A stretch of DNA of 64,000 nt from Actinacidiphila fildesensis (GTDB taxonomy: Bacteria; Actinomycetota; Actinomycetes; Streptomycetales; Streptomycetaceae): NCBI RefSeq assembly GCF_042652185.1, contig NZ_JBHSIX010000034.1, one strand, 5' to 3'. Shown piece after piece: positions 8,687 through 17,771 of this stretch. The notes beneath the pieces are model-generated. The model saw only the letters and a program-made list of their open reading frames with translations, made no database searches and was not told the origin of the DNA. Within the stretch, counting starts at the first letter, position 1, and each line of letters starts with the position of its first letter. The translations under genes and the position numbers were made by a program.

Positions 8687-9478
8687 ATGTCCGAAGTCAC
8701 CGCTCCGTACGAACCCGGAACACCGTGCTGGATCGACCTGATGGTCCCGGACCAGCAGGCAGCCCTGGACTTCTACCGGGACCTCTTCGGCTGGCAGGGC
8801 GAGGTCGGCGCCGAGGAGTTCGGCGGCTACTCGGTCTGCACGCTGAAGGGCAAGCCGGTCGCCGGGATCATGAAGGCGATGTCGATGGGCGACGAGCCCG
8901 CACCGCCACCCAACTGGACCAGCTACTTCTCCACCGCCGACGCCGACGCCACGCAGGCCGCGATCAGCGCGAACGGCGGCACGGTGATGGCCCCCGCCAT
9001 GGACGTCGGCGACACCGGCCGGATGCTGGTCGCGGTGGACCCGCAGGGCGCGGTCTTCGGCGTCTGGCAGCCGAAGGAGTTCCCCGGCGCGCAGATCGTC
9101 AACGAACCCGGCGCCCTGGTCTGGAACCAGCTCGCCACCCCCGACCCGAAGGCCGCCGGCACCTTCTACGAGGCGGCGCTGGGACTGGTGGCCGGCCCCA
9201 TGCCGGACATGCCGGAGTTCACCGGCTTCCAGGTCAAGGGCCGCACCATCGGCGGCATGCAGGGCATGGAGAACATGCCGGAAGGCGTCCCGCCGCACTG
9301 GCTGGTGAACTTCTCCGTGGACGACGTCGACAGCACGGTCGACGCCCTGGTCCGCGCCGGCGGCTCGGTGATGGCGCCCCCCTTCGACATGGACAAGGTC
9401 GGCCGGATGGCAGTCGTGCAGGACCCGCAGGGCGCCGCCTTCGCAGTGGTCGCCACCACGGCACCCGCACAGCCCTGA
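8687..9478 (+). CDS. VOC family protein with two glyoxalase-like domains (CFP30B-like)
   Basis: A 263-residue protein with two tandem vicinal-oxygen-chelate modules, each beginning with the pattern GTPCWIDLMVPD or GALVWNQLATPD and containing DFYRDLFGW or TFYEAALGL. Each module ends with DPQGAVFGVWQP or DPQGAAFAVV. The duplicated arrangement and length match the mycobacterial antigen CFP30B and many Streptomyces paralogues annotated as hydroxylase or glyoxalase-like. No enzymatic activity can be assigned. The 165-base region upstream holds no other gene. It ends in a shared terminator with the convergent HEAT-like gene. Confidence 0.87.
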   Translation: MSEVTAPYEPGTPCWIDLMVPDQQAALDFYRDLFGWQGEVGAEEFGGYSVCTLKGKPVAGIMKAMSMGDEPAPPPNWTSYFSTADADATQAAISANGGTVMAPAMDVGDTGRMLVAVDPQGAVFGVWQPKEFPGAQIVNEPGALVWNQLATPDPKAAGTFYEAALGLVAGPMPDMPEFTGFQVKGRTIGGMQGMENMPEGVPPHWLVNFSVDDVDSTVDALVRAGGSVMAPPFDMDKVGRMAVVQDPQGAAFAVVATTAPAQP

Positions 9479-9487
9479 TCAAGCCCC

Positions 9488-9514
9488 GGCCGGGCGCGTT
9501 CGTCGCGCCCGGCC
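9488..9514. terminator. Bidirectional terminator between VOC and HEAT-like genes
   Basis: An 11-bp perfect stem (9488-9498 with 9504-9514) with a five-base loop lies exactly between two convergent stop codons. It has no long T-tract, as is usual in this GC-rich group. Confidence 0.75.
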
Positions 9515-12500
9515 CTATTCGGGTGCCGTCGCCAGCAGCAGCGCCTCGTCACGGACGTCCGGGTGCGGGTGGCGGCGCAGCAGCCGCAGCTGCTCGCGCC
9601 AGGACTCCGGCCACTGGGTGCGCTTGCCCCCCACCTCGGTGAGGGCGACGGCGAGCAGCCCCGCGAGACAACCGTCCTCCGTGGACAGCCGGCGGGCCGC
9701 GTGCAGCAGGCCGTCCGGGGTGCCCGGCTGCCCCGCGGTCTTCAGCCGTCCGCGCAGGATCTGGGCGGTCCGTACGGCGAGCGCGGGCCGGCCCTCGCTC
9801 AGCGGCACCAGCCGGACGAGGGCCGCCGTGAGCACCGCCGGTTCGGCGTCCAGATCCACGGCGCTCACCAGGATGTGGACCGCGTCGGGTACGAACGCGT
9901 CGAACCCGGCGAGGAGCTCGCCTGCCGCCTTGGCGACGGGCCGGGTGGCGCCCGCCGCCATCCGGGCGTGGACGGCGAGCTGTTCGACGAGGGCCCTCAC
10001 CCGGCGCCGGGCCGGCCGGTCACGGTCGGGGGCGGCGTCCGGCTCGTCCGGCAGAGCCGCGGCGGCCACCAGCGACGTCAGAGCGCGGGCCAGCGGACCG
10101 CCCTGCTCCGAGCCGGCCGATTCGGAGATCGCCAGGACGACCAGCGCCCCGGCCGCCGCACTCCAGGTCTCCCGGTTGTCGAGGTCGGTGACAGCGGACA
10201 CCAGGACCTCTGCCGCGTCGGGCGCCCAGGGGGCCCACCGCGGAAGTGCTCCGAACGCCCGCAGGGCGGTTTCCGGATCAGCGCTTTCGCACACGGCTGT
10301 GACAAGTCGCGCGTAGCGCCCGCGGTGCCGGTCCGCGATGTCGAGCGGCTGGGTGCGCAGCACGGCCTGCCGCACTTCCGGCCCTCCGGTCGCCGCCGCC
10401 TCCAGCAGTTCCCAGGCCGGTTCGCAGCCGAGCAGCCCCGTCGCGAAGGCCACGCACGCGGCCCGCACGTCATGGTGCTGCCCGGCCCGTCGGCAGGTGT
10501 CGGCGAGCAGGTCGGCCGCGGCCGCCAGGGGAAGCCGGGTGGCGGCCAGCCTGGCCGCCTCTTTGCGGCTCGTCACCTTCGTGGAGGCGGCGTCCTCGGG
10601 CAGCAGCACGGCGCGCAGGTGCGCGTGCAGCCGGGACGGCTCGACGTACAGCGTCGCGCGGGTCGCCGCGTAGGCGGCCACCCGGGCACGGTCGCCCCCG
10701 ACGTGGGCGAGCAGCTCCGGCAGTGCCTCCCCCGGCCGGTCCGTCCACACCAGCGCGCCGAGCGCGGCTTCGGCGAGCGGAACGCTGGAGGACCCGGTGA
10801 AGCGACGGACCAGGCCGGCGCCGAGCTCCGGGATGACGGCGGCCTGGGCGATCGCCGCGGTGCGCTCGTGCATCGGCAGGGAGGCATCACCCGCTCGCCG
10901 GGCCAGCAGCCGCGCCGCGGCGGCCTGGTGGCGGGGCAGCCAACGATTCACCGAGCTGTCGATCCACGGCATCCATCGGGCACCCTCGACCAGGAAGCGC
11001 CCGTAGGGCGGAGTGTCGCCCAGGACGGCGTCGAGCAGATCGGTACGGTGCTCGGTCAGTACGGTGAGGACGGGCCCCAGCACAGCCGCCGACGGTTCGA
11101 GCGCGAGAATCACGGCCACCTCGTCGTCCCTGGCCGGCGAGCCCTCGAGCCAGTAACCGATGGCTTCCTGCACGGTCGCGTTGTCGCCGAACTGGATCGC
11201 CTGCCACAGCAGTTCGCGCAGCTGTGACATGGCGTGGGCGCGGCGGCCCAGCGAGCGGGTAAGGGCGAACGTCAGCGCGTGGTCCGCCTTCTCGGCGCCC
11301 GCCTCCAGCCACGGCCGCAGCGCCGCGAACACCTCCTGTTCCTGGCCACGGCGCAGCCCCTGGTCCAGTCGGCCCAGATCAACGCCACCGGTGTGCCCGT
11401 GGAGCCGTTCCAGAGTGCCCAGGGACCAGCCGACCAGCCGCCGCTCCCCGCTGACGGCATGTTCGCGCAGCAGACCGACGGCGAGCGTGCGCAGGGCGTG
11501 ATGGGTGCGCCAGGACGAGTCGCGCGCCTCGATCGCGTCGGTGGCGATGCGCTCGAGGACGCTCGTGTTGTCGTCCGTGAAGAGGCGGGGATGCGTCTGG
11601 GCGAGCGCTTCGAGGGCGGCGGACCGTACCGGGTCCTGTTCGTTGCGCAGTCGTTCCAGGCTGCCCAGCAGTTCGGTGACACGCGCGGGCTCGCCGGAAC
11701 GCGCCGCGTTGCGCACCAGCAGCGGCCAGGCCTGAGCCCGGCCCTCCGCCTCGGACCGGCGGGTCGCGGCGGTCAGTTCCGCGACCGCCTCCCCGACCGG
11801 CAGGTAGGAGACCGCGGTCAGCACCGTCGTCCAGAACTCGCCGCGCTCGCGCGCCTGAGCGGCCATCCGGCGCGCCTCGGACTCGCGGCGCGCCCGCGGA
11901 AGGACATCCAGCAGCACCGGGTTCAGGACCGCCCGGCTCATGTCCTGCCCGCTGGTCCAGGCATCGAACAGGGCGTTGCGGCGGGACGGCGGCTGCGCCT
12001 TGAGCAGCTTGGCGAGAGCCGCGTGGTCCTGGCTCATGGCCCGGCCGAGATCGGCCAGTTCGGGCGGGTCCAGGCGTACGAGGCGGTGCAGGGTGGAACG
12101 GTTCAGGCCCCGCCGCCGCAGCGCGTCGGCACGTTCGGGGGCCAGCAGGTACCGCAGGGTACGGCCGGGCGCCGCCGACACGAGATCGTCGATCCGGTCC
12201 AGGATCCGGGCCGGGGGCGGCCCGGGACACAGCCGCTCCAGCAGCTCGAGTACCCGTTCCGGCTCCGCCGTCACGGCCGCCGCCACACCCGCCACCCGCC
12301 CTTCCCACCAGGCGTCGCGCATCGTCTCCGGCAGCGCTTCGAGCTGGCGTCCCGCCTCGTCCAGCACCGCCACGGGGTGCCGCAGGCCCAGCAGCGTCCA
12401 TCCCCTGACGGCGTGGGACAGTTCCGGCAGCAGCCGTACGACGGTCGGCGTACCGCAGCCGCCCAGCAGCCGGGCCGCCTCCTCGTCGCCCCAGCACGTC

Positions 12501-12919
12501 CGGTAGGGATCGATCAGCCGGTCGGCGAGCGCGGAGCGCCGCCCGCCGACGATCGCGCGAACCACCTGCCGGCGTACGGCGGCGGGAGCGTCGTCGAGCG
12601 CGTCGATGACTGCGTCATCAGGGATGTCTCCGCGCTGGACGGCCTTGACCGCGTACCCGCGCACCATCGCGTCCGGATCCGCGATCCTGTCCCGCAGATA
12701 ACCGACGTCACGTCCGACGGCCGCCGCGGCGGCGGCCAGCCGCCGTTCGTAGGTGCCGCGGCCCGACAGCTCCCGCAGCAGCACAGCCAGATCACCGCGC
12801 GCGGCGGCGTCCCGTGCGCGCTGGGCGAGCACGCGCATGCGTGCCGGGTAGGGCAGCGGGTCCAGCGCCGTGAGCAGGGCGTCGGCGAGGGAACCGGAAT
12901 CGTGCGGGGTACGGGCCAT
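9515..12919 (-). CDS. Large uncharacterised HEAT/armadillo-like repeat protein
   Basis: A 1134-residue protein with no recognised catalytic motif and no signal peptide or membrane segment. It consists almost entirely of amphipathic helices rich in Ala, Leu, Arg and Glu, with recurring units such as RAVLNPVLLDVLPRA and DAMVRGYAVKAVQRGDIPDDAVIDAL. The latter resembles a PBS-lyase/HEAT repeat. A superhelical protein-binding scaffold is the natural reading. The ATG at 12919 is chosen because upstream in-frame sequence runs into tRNA-Leu. Transcription is opposite to the VOC gene and in the same direction as tRNA-Leu. I do not recognise a characterised homologue. Confidence 0.8.
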   Translation of the reverse strand: MARTPHDSGSLADALLTALDPLPYPARMRVLAQRARDAAARGDLAVLLRELSGRGTYERRLAAAAAAVGRDVGYLRDRIADPDAMVRGYAVKAVQRGDIPDDAVIDALDDAPAAVRRQVVRAIVGGRRSALADRLIDPYRTCWGDEEAARLLGGCGTPTVVRLLPELSHAVRGWTLLGLRHPVAVLDEAGRQLEALPETMRDAWWEGRVAGVAAAVTAEPERVLELLERLCPGPPPARILDRIDDLVSAAPGRTLRYLLAPERADALRRRGLNRSTLHRLVRLDPPELADLGRAMSQDHAALAKLLKAQPPSRRNALFDAWTSGQDMSRAVLNPVLLDVLPRARRESEARRMAAQARERGEFWTTVLTAVSYLPVGEAVAELTAATRRSEAEGRAQAWPLLVRNAARSGEPARVTELLGSLERLRNEQDPVRSAALEALAQTHPRLFTDDNTSVLERIATDAIEARDSSWRTHHALRTLAVGLLREHAVSGERRLVGWSLGTLERLHGHTGGVDLGRLDQGLRRGQEQEVFAALRPWLEAGAEKADHALTFALTRSLGRRAHAMSQLRELLWQAIQFGDNATVQEAIGYWLEGSPARDDEVAVILALEPSAAVLGPVLTVLTEHRTDLLDAVLGDTPPYGRFLVEGARWMPWIDSSVNRWLPRHQAAAARLLARRAGDASLPMHERTAAIAQAAVIPELGAGLVRRFTGSSSVPLAEAALGALVWTDRPGEALPELLAHVGGDRARVAAYAATRATLYVEPSRLHAHLRAVLLPEDAASTKVTSRKEAARLAATRLPLAAAADLLADTCRRAGQHHDVRAACVAFATGLLGCEPAWELLEAAATGGPEVRQAVLRTQPLDIADRHRGRYARLVTAVCESADPETALRAFGALPRWAPWAPDAAEVLVSAVTDLDNRETWSAAAGALVVLAISESAGSEQGGPLARALTSLVAAAALPDEPDAAPDRDRPARRRVRALVEQLAVHARMAAGATRPVAKAAGELLAGFDAFVPDAVHILVSAVDLDAEPAVLTAALVRLVPLSEGRPALAVRTAQILRGRLKTAGQPGTPDGLLHAARRLSTEDGCLAGLLAVALTEVGGKRTQWPESWREQLRLLRRHPHPDVRDEALLLATAPE

Positions 12920-13029
12920 AACGGCGATTGTGCCGGGCCGGCCACCGCCCTGACCAGCGGATTTACCGGCGGCGAGCGACTCGTCGGGCGGCGGCTCGGG
13001 CCGACCCGAGCAAGCGCCACCAACGCAAA

Positions 13030-13058
13030 CAGTGCCGACCGAAGATCGGTCGACACTG
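13030..13058 (-). terminator. Terminator hairpin after tRNA-Leu
   Basis: Arms 13030-13042 and 13046-13058 pair over 13 positions with one C/A mismatch and a three-base loop, just downstream of tRNA-Leu on the minus strand. The remaining stretch to the HEAT-like start (12920-13029) shows no other feature. Confidence 0.7.
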
Positions 13059-13074
13059 TGAGGACTCCAAAAAG

Positions 13075-13159
13075 TGTCCGAGGGGGGACTTGAACCCCCA
13101 CGCCCGATAAAGGGCACTAGCACCTCAAGCTAGCGCGTCTGCCATTCCGCCACCCGGAC
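13075..13159 (-). tRNA. tRNA-Leu (GAG)
   Basis: An 85-base class II tRNA on the minus strand starting GTCCGGG and ending CTCGGACA. The anticodon arm is GCTAG CTTGAGG TGCTAG-like with anticodon GAG. It has a long variable arm (TGCCCTTTATCGGGCG) and T arm GGTTCAAGTCC. CCA is not encoded. The region between it and the DUF2254 gene (13160-13322) shows no gene. Confidence 0.93.
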
Positions 13160-13322
13160 AGGGTGTGTGCCGAGGTATCCCGCGGCGACATGGACAACGA
13201 TACCAAGGAATCGGAGTGCTTCTCACCTGCATAAGACGCCGTCCTGGGCGCCGTGCCGGGGGCCGTGCGCGGGGGTGGGTGGGGTCCCGGGTTCGGGGGG
13301 TGGGAGGACGTAGGGTCCGGGT

Positions 13323-14657
13323 GTGAGCGATATGTCACCTACGGTTACGCACCGTGAGAGTCGCAGGCCACGGGCGCTGTCGCCGCTACGGGAGCATCTG
13401 CGGGACACGTTCTGGTTCGCGCCCGCCGTGGGGTTGGTCGGGGCGCTGGTGCTGGCGGGTGCGGTCGGGGAGCTGGACGCCTGGCTGATCGGGACGCTGC
13501 AGGACGAGGGCGACTACGAATCGGTCACGTCGTTGATCAAGATCGCGGAGGACGCGAAGTCGGTCGTGACGACGGTGGGCTCGGCGATGCTGACGTTCAT
13601 CGGTGTCGTCTTCAGCATCTCGCTGGTCGCGCTGCAGATGGCGAGCAGCCAGTTCTCGCCGCGGGTGGTGCGGCTGTATGTGCGCAGCCGGATCACCAAG
13701 GGAACGTTCGCGGTCTTCCTCGCGACGTTCCTGTTCTCGCTGGCGGGCCAAGCGGCGTACGACGGGGAGAAGGATCCGAAGCTCGTCACCAGTGTGCCGG
13801 TGTTCACGCTGTTGACGGCGGTGCTGCTGGTGCTGATCAGCCTGGGGCTGTTCGTGGCGTATGTGAACGCCACGATCCGGCTGATGCGGGTCAGCTATGT
13901 GATCGACCGGATCACCCGGGAGTCGTTCCGGGTGCTGGGGGCGTATCCGCTGCGGTCCCCCGAGGGGGCGCTGCCGCTGCCGGCGGAGGTCTCGGTGATC
14001 ACGCACCGGGGGCGGGCGGGAGTGCTGCGGGACGTGAACATCGCGCGGCTGTCGCGGATCGCGCGGCGGGGCGGGACGGTGCTGCGGCTGGTACCGCGGA
14101 TCGGGGACTTCGTGGTGCCGGGGACGCCGCTGCTGACGGTGCACGGCCCGAGCGAGGGCAGGCTGCCGGTGCGGCTGCTGCGGTCCGCGGTGTCGGTGGG
14201 GGTGGAGCGAACGTTCCACCAGGATCTGGGGTTCGGGCTGCGGCAGCTGGCGGACATCGGGCTGCGGGCGCTGTCGTCGGCCATCAACGATCCGACGACG
14301 GCCGTGCAGTGTCTGGACCGGATCGTGCAGTTCCTGGCGGCGGTGGCGGACCGGCCGCTGGGCGCGGTGCACCACACCGACCGTTCGGGGACGGTCCGGC
14401 TGGTGCAGGACCTGCCGTCCTGGGGTGATCTGGTGGATCTGGGGTTCACCGAGATCCGGCTGTGCGCGACCACCAGCCCGCAGGTCACCAGGCGGCTGCT
14501 GGCCGGTCTCGACGATCTGCTGCTGCTCGCGCCGCCGGACCGGCGCAGACCGCTGGAGCGGCATCGCGCGCTGGTGGAGCAGTCCGTGGAGCGTGAGGTG
14601 CCGGACGCCGCGGACCGTGAGTTCGCGCTGCTCGCCGACCACCAGGGCATCGGGTGA
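13323..14657 (+). CDS. DUF2254 family membrane protein
   Basis: A 444-residue integral membrane protein of the DUF2254 family. About four hydrophobic segments lie in the first 200 residues (for example around AVGLVGALVLAGAV, SAMLTFIGVVFSISLVAL, FAVFLATFLFSLAG and TAVLLVLISLGLFVAYV). They are followed by a soluble C-terminal region with the conserved LRQLADIGLRALSSAINDP segment. The start is a GTG; no strong ribosome-binding site is visible. The function of the family is unknown. It converges with the aldehyde dehydrogenase gene at a strong shared terminator. Confidence 0.88.
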   Translation: MSDMSPTVTHRESRRPRALSPLREHLRDTFWFAPAVGLVGALVLAGAVGELDAWLIGTLQDEGDYESVTSLIKIAEDAKSVVTTVGSAMLTFIGVVFSISLVALQMASSQFSPRVVRLYVRSRITKGTFAVFLATFLFSLAGQAAYDGEKDPKLVTSVPVFTLLTAVLLVLISLGLFVAYVNATIRLMRVSYVIDRITRESFRVLGAYPLRSPEGALPLPAEVSVITHRGRAGVLRDVNIARLSRIARRGGTVLRLVPRIGDFVVPGTPLLTVHGPSEGRLPVRLLRSAVSVGVERTFHQDLGFGLRQLADIGLRALSSAINDPTTAVQCLDRIVQFLAAVADRPLGAVHHTDRSGTVRLVQDLPSWGDLVDLGFTEIRLCATTSPQVTRRLLAGLDDLLLLAPPDRRRPLERHRALVEQSVEREVPDAADREFALLADHQGIG

Positions 14658-14662
14658 CCTGC

Positions 14663-14696
14663 CCCGGTGGTGACGGCACTCGCCGTCACCACCGGG
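14663..14696. terminator. Strong bidirectional terminator
   Basis: A perfect 15-bp stem (14663-14677 with 14682-14696) with a four-base loop lies between the convergent DUF2254 and aldehyde dehydrogenase stop codons. Confidence 0.88.
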
Positions 14697-14708
14697 AACG
14701 GCCGGGGA

Positions 14709-16247
14709 TCAGCTGGGCTGCAGCCGGTAGTCGGGGAAGTTGCCGGGCAGCCGCTCGTCGGCCGCCCCCTCGGTGACGGCGCGGACCAGCAGTTCGCCGC
14801 CGACGAAGGCACCGCGCCAGGAGGCGCCGAAGCCGCCGAAGAGCTCTTCGCGGTCACCGCGCGAACGCGGCTTGCTGTGACCGACCTTGAACGCCCTGAT
14901 CTGCGGGGCGAGCCGGTCGAAGGCGCCCTGGTCGTCGGTGGCCAGGGTCGCCACGAGCGCGCCGTTGCTGGCGTTCATCGCGGCCAGCAGCTCGGCCTCG
15001 GTGTCGACCAGGACGAGGGTGTCGACCGGGCCGAACGGTTCCGCGTGGTGCAGCGGAGAGGTCGAGGGCGGGTTGAGCAGGGTGACCGGCGGCAGGTACG
15101 CGGAGGTGTCCTGACCGGGCAGGAAGCGGCCCTCGGCGAGGGAGCCGTGGTGCAGCGGGACCGCGCCGCGGCTGATGGCCTCGGAGACGAGGTCGCCGAG
15201 TTCCTTGGCCTTGGCCGCGTTGATCAGCGGCCCGAAGTCCAGCTCGGGCAGGTCGTCGTCGGGGTGCTCGACGGCCAGCGGGTGGCCGAAGGTGACGGCC
15301 TGGACGCCCGGCAGGTACGCGGTCAGGAACTGGTCGAACGTCTCGCGCTGCACGACGAACCGCGGGTAGGCGGTGCAGCGCTGCTTGGCGTAGTCGAAGG
15401 TCTTGCGGATGTGCCCGGTCAGGGTGGGCCAGTCGGTGTAGTTCCACACACCCCAGGCGTTGAGGCCCTCCTGCTCCAGGATGTGCCGCTTGCCGAGGTC
15501 GGCGACGGAGGCGGCGACCCGGCCGCCCGCGTCGCGGCCGCCGACGAAGGAGACACAGCCGATCTCCGGGGCCCTGACCAGCGCCTCGGACAGCTCGCCG
15601 CCACTGCCGCTGACCAGCGTGACGGGCAGGCCCTCGCGGGCGGCCAGCGCGGTGGCGAGGGTGAGACAGGCGAGACCACCGTCGGTGGGGGTCTTGGCGA
15701 TGACGGCGTTGCCGGCCAGCGCCTGCACCAGCATCGCGTGGACCAGGACGCTCATCGGGTAGTTCCAGCTGGCGATGTTGCTGACCGGCCCGGGCAGCGG
15801 GGTCCGGCCCTCGACCATCCGGTCGATCTCGCCGACGTACCAGCGCACGCCGTCGATGGCCCGGTCCACGTCCGCCTGGGCGAGCCGCCAGGGCTTGCCG
15901 ATCTCCCAGACGAGCAGCAGCGCGAGGAGTTCACGGTGCTCGGTGAGCGCGTCCAGGGTGGCGCTCACCCGCGCCTTGCGGTCGGCGAGCGGCACCTCCC
16001 GCCACGCCCGGTGCTGATCGAGCGACGCCCGTACCGCCAGATGGGCGCTGGCCGCGTCCAACCGGGGGAGGGCGGCGAGGGGAGAACCGTCGACGGGCGA
16101 GGTGGTCGGCAGCAGCCGGCCGTCCGCCTGCCAGCGGCCGTTCCAGTAGTTGAGTACGCGATCGTCGTGGAAGGCCTCCGGGGCGACCTCGACGCAACGC
16201 CGCCAGGCGTCGGACCAAGCCGTGCCGGGCTTGAGGATGAGGGTCAT
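14709..16247 (-). CDS. Aldehyde dehydrogenase family protein
   Basis: A 512-residue NAD(P)-dependent aldehyde dehydrogenase-fold protein. Recognisable parts are the Rossmann segment NIASWNYPMSVLVHAMLVQALAG, the cofactor loop VSFVGGRDAGGRVAA, the Glu region LEQEGLNAWGV, and the candidate catalytic Cys in KQRCTAYPRF. The Cys and Glu motifs differ from the classical FxNxGQxC and LELGG forms, so this is a divergent member with unclear substrate. Its ATG shares one base with the stop of the upstream carbonic anhydrase gene (TGATG), implying translational coupling. Confidence 0.83.
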   Translation of the reverse strand: MTLILKPGTAWSDAWRRCVEVAPEAFHDDRVLNYWNGRWQADGRLLPTTSPVDGSPLAALPRLDAASAHLAVRASLDQHRAWREVPLADRKARVSATLDALTEHRELLALLLVWEIGKPWRLAQADVDRAIDGVRWYVGEIDRMVEGRTPLPGPVSNIASWNYPMSVLVHAMLVQALAGNAVIAKTPTDGGLACLTLATALAAREGLPVTLVSGSGGELSEALVRAPEIGCVSFVGGRDAGGRVAASVADLGKRHILEQEGLNAWGVWNYTDWPTLTGHIRKTFDYAKQRCTAYPRFVVQRETFDQFLTAYLPGVQAVTFGHPLAVEHPDDDLPELDFGPLINAAKAKELGDLVSEAISRGAVPLHHGSLAEGRFLPGQDTSAYLPPVTLLNPPSTSPLHHAEPFGPVDTLVLVDTEAELLAAMNASNGALVATLATDDQGAFDRLAPQIRAFKVGHSKPRSRGDREELFGGFGASWRGAFVGGELLVRAVTEGAADERLPGNFPDYRLQPS

Positions 16248-16678
16248 CAGTTCTCCGCTCGTTCGGGGCGGATCTCGCGCAGAGCACCACCGCGCGTGTA
16301 GACGAAGCCGCGCACCACATCGGTATGGGGCAGCTCTTGGTTGTCACGGAGCCGGATCAGACACGCCCGTAGATCATCGGCGGGATCACCGAGAGCCGCA
16401 CAGTCCTCGTGGTGCGCCAGCAGGATTTCACTGGTCCCGCCTACAGTCTGGCTCAAGCGCAGCGAGTGGAGGGTGTCGTCATTGACGCATCCGCCCGCAT
16501 TGCGGATGACATGGGCGTCGCCAGGCCGCAGTCCGAACATCGTCCCGACGCCCAGGCGGGCGTCCATGCACGCGACGATAGCGACCCGGGTTCTGGGAAG
16601 CTTCGACTTCGGGTCAAGTGGGGTGAGCGCCACACCGAGGGCGGCTCTGCGCGACAGCAGGCCGTCGATGCGGTTCAT
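16247..16678 (-). CDS. Beta-class carbonic anhydrase
   Basis: A 143-residue beta-carbonic anhydrase interconverting CO2 and bicarbonate. Zinc-ligand motifs are CMDARL (Cys plus the Asp-Arg dyad) and HHEDC (His and Cys); RNAGG is the usual active-site loop. The protein is short, as in the small actinobacterial subgroup. The ATG at 16678 overlaps the stop codon of the sucD remnant (ATGA) and its own stop overlaps the aldehyde dehydrogenase start. The gene may therefore depend on transcription across the remnant. Confidence 0.9.
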   Translation of the reverse strand: MNRIDGLLSRRAALGVALTPLDPKSKLPRTRVAIVACMDARLGVGTMFGLRPGDAHVIRNAGGCVNDDTLHSLRLSQTVGGTSEILLAHHEDCAALGDPADDLRACLIRLRDNQELPHTDVVRGFVYTRGGALREIRPERAEN

Positions 16679-16902
16679 CCGAGCAGGCCGCGGACGAGCC
16701 GCGCCGTTTCCGACGGGGTCCTGCCGACCTGGACACCTGCGGCCTCCAGGGCCTCTTTCTTCGCCTGGGCGGTGCCCGACGAACCGGAGACGATGGCGCC
16801 GGCGTGGCCCATGGTCCTGCCCTCGGGCGCCGTGAAGCCGGCGACGTAGCCGCCGACCGGCTTCGTCACGTGCGCCTTGATGTACTCGGCGGCGCGCTCC
16901 CC
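16675..16902 (-). pseudogene. sucD: Remnant of succinyl-CoA ligase alpha subunit (C-terminal fragment)
   Basis: The minus strand encodes about 75 residues closely resembling the C terminus of SucD: ERAAEYIKAHVTKPV, then GYVAGFTAPEGRTMGHAGAI, then SGSSGTAQAKKEALEAAGVQ. The catalytic and CoA-binding N-terminal two thirds are missing. Similarity ends abruptly near 16902, where a transporter fragment on the other strand begins. The stop codon is intact and overlaps the carbonic anhydrase start. It is a truncated leftover and cannot function as a ligase subunit. Confidence 0.85.
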
Positions 16903-17103
16903 CGCAGTTCGGCGTGATCTGGTCCGGGAACACGCACAGCGAGTGGCTCTTCCTGGTCTTCGCCTTCCTGTCGGGCTTCGGCGGCGGGGCGTTCTACCCG
17001 GTGTTCGCGGCGCTGACCCCGGACTACTTCGGGGAGAACGACAACGCCTCCAACAACGGGCTGTTCCACAGCGGGCAGCTGGTCAGCGGAGTGTTCGGTG
17101 GTG
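16903..17103 (+). pseudogene. Internal fragment of an MFS transporter (oxalate/formate antiporter type)
   Basis: About 66 codons read FGVIWSGNTHSEWLFLVF, then LSGFGGGAFYPVFAALTP and DYFGENDNASNNGL. This strongly resembles the second half of OFA-family (oxalate/formate antiporter-like) MFS proteins. Both ends are missing: the 5' side is joined head-to-head to the sucD fragment near 16902 and the 3' side breaks near 17103 at the stop of a convergent membrane protein gene. The OFA assignment fits the nearby fdhD and formate dehydrogenase remnant. Confidence 0.75.
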
Positions 17104-17104
17104 G

Positions 17105-17650
17105 TCATTTCACGGCCGCGGTGACCGCGATGATCCCCACTCCGATCGCGACCTCGCCGGTGCCCGCCAGGAAGGCGGCAGGCCAGCTCCGGCCGCCGCG
17201 GCGGCCGGTCAGCACACCCCAGCCCAGCAGCATCGCGGCGTTCACCACGAGCGCTGCGTACACCGCCGTGTACGCGGTCAGCGGTGTGCCGGCGGCGAGC
17301 AGCAGCAGCGCGGCCGTGGGCAGGACGGACGCGAGCAGGGGCCACTCCCCCGCCAGCCCGGTGACCAGGTCGTAGAGGACCCGGCGGGGCGGACGGCCCG
17401 GTGTTCCCACGCTGTGCACATGGGCGTGCATGGCCGCTGCCGCCAGCGCGGTCATGACGATCCACAGGGCGTCGTCGACCGGGTGCGGGTCGAGCCGGGT
17501 GTCCATGACGATCAGCAGCGCGCTGGCCAGGATGGTGCCGTAGACGCCGCCCGCCTGCCGGTTCCGGCGCCCGCCCAAGGGGACGGTGCGTGCCCGGTGC
17601 CGCCCCCTGGCCCGGCGGGGGGCCGCCGCGACTGCCTGGTACCCCAGCAT
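17105..17650 (-). CDS. Hypothetical membrane protein
   Basis: A 181-residue protein with a basic N-terminal tail (about 35 residues) followed by roughly five hydrophobic segments, including YGTILASALLIVMDT, ALWIVMTALAAAAMHA, LLASVLPTAALLLLAAG and VVNAAMLLGWGVL. GGAGA stands about eight bases before the ATG at 17650, supporting that start. The 3' end coincides with the breakpoint of the MFS fragment, so the last few codons may not be original. I do not recognise a family. Confidence 0.65.
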   Translation of the reverse strand: MLGYQAVAAAPRRARGRHRARTVPLGGRRNRQAGGVYGTILASALLIVMDTRLDPHPVDDALWIVMTALAAAAMHAHVHSVGTPGRPPRRVLYDLVTGLAGEWPLLASVLPTAALLLLAAGTPLTAYTAVYAALVVNAAMLLGWGVLTGRRGGRSWPAAFLAGTGEVAIGVGIIAVTAAVK

Positions 17651-17771
17651 GTGGTCATCTCCGTCCGGTCGGCGTCGAAAGCCCAGCCTGGACGGTTTGT
17701 CCCGTTCCGGCCTCGTACTTTCGGACGATTTCCGGGACGGGGAGCAGCGGGGAATGTCCAGGAGCGACCGG

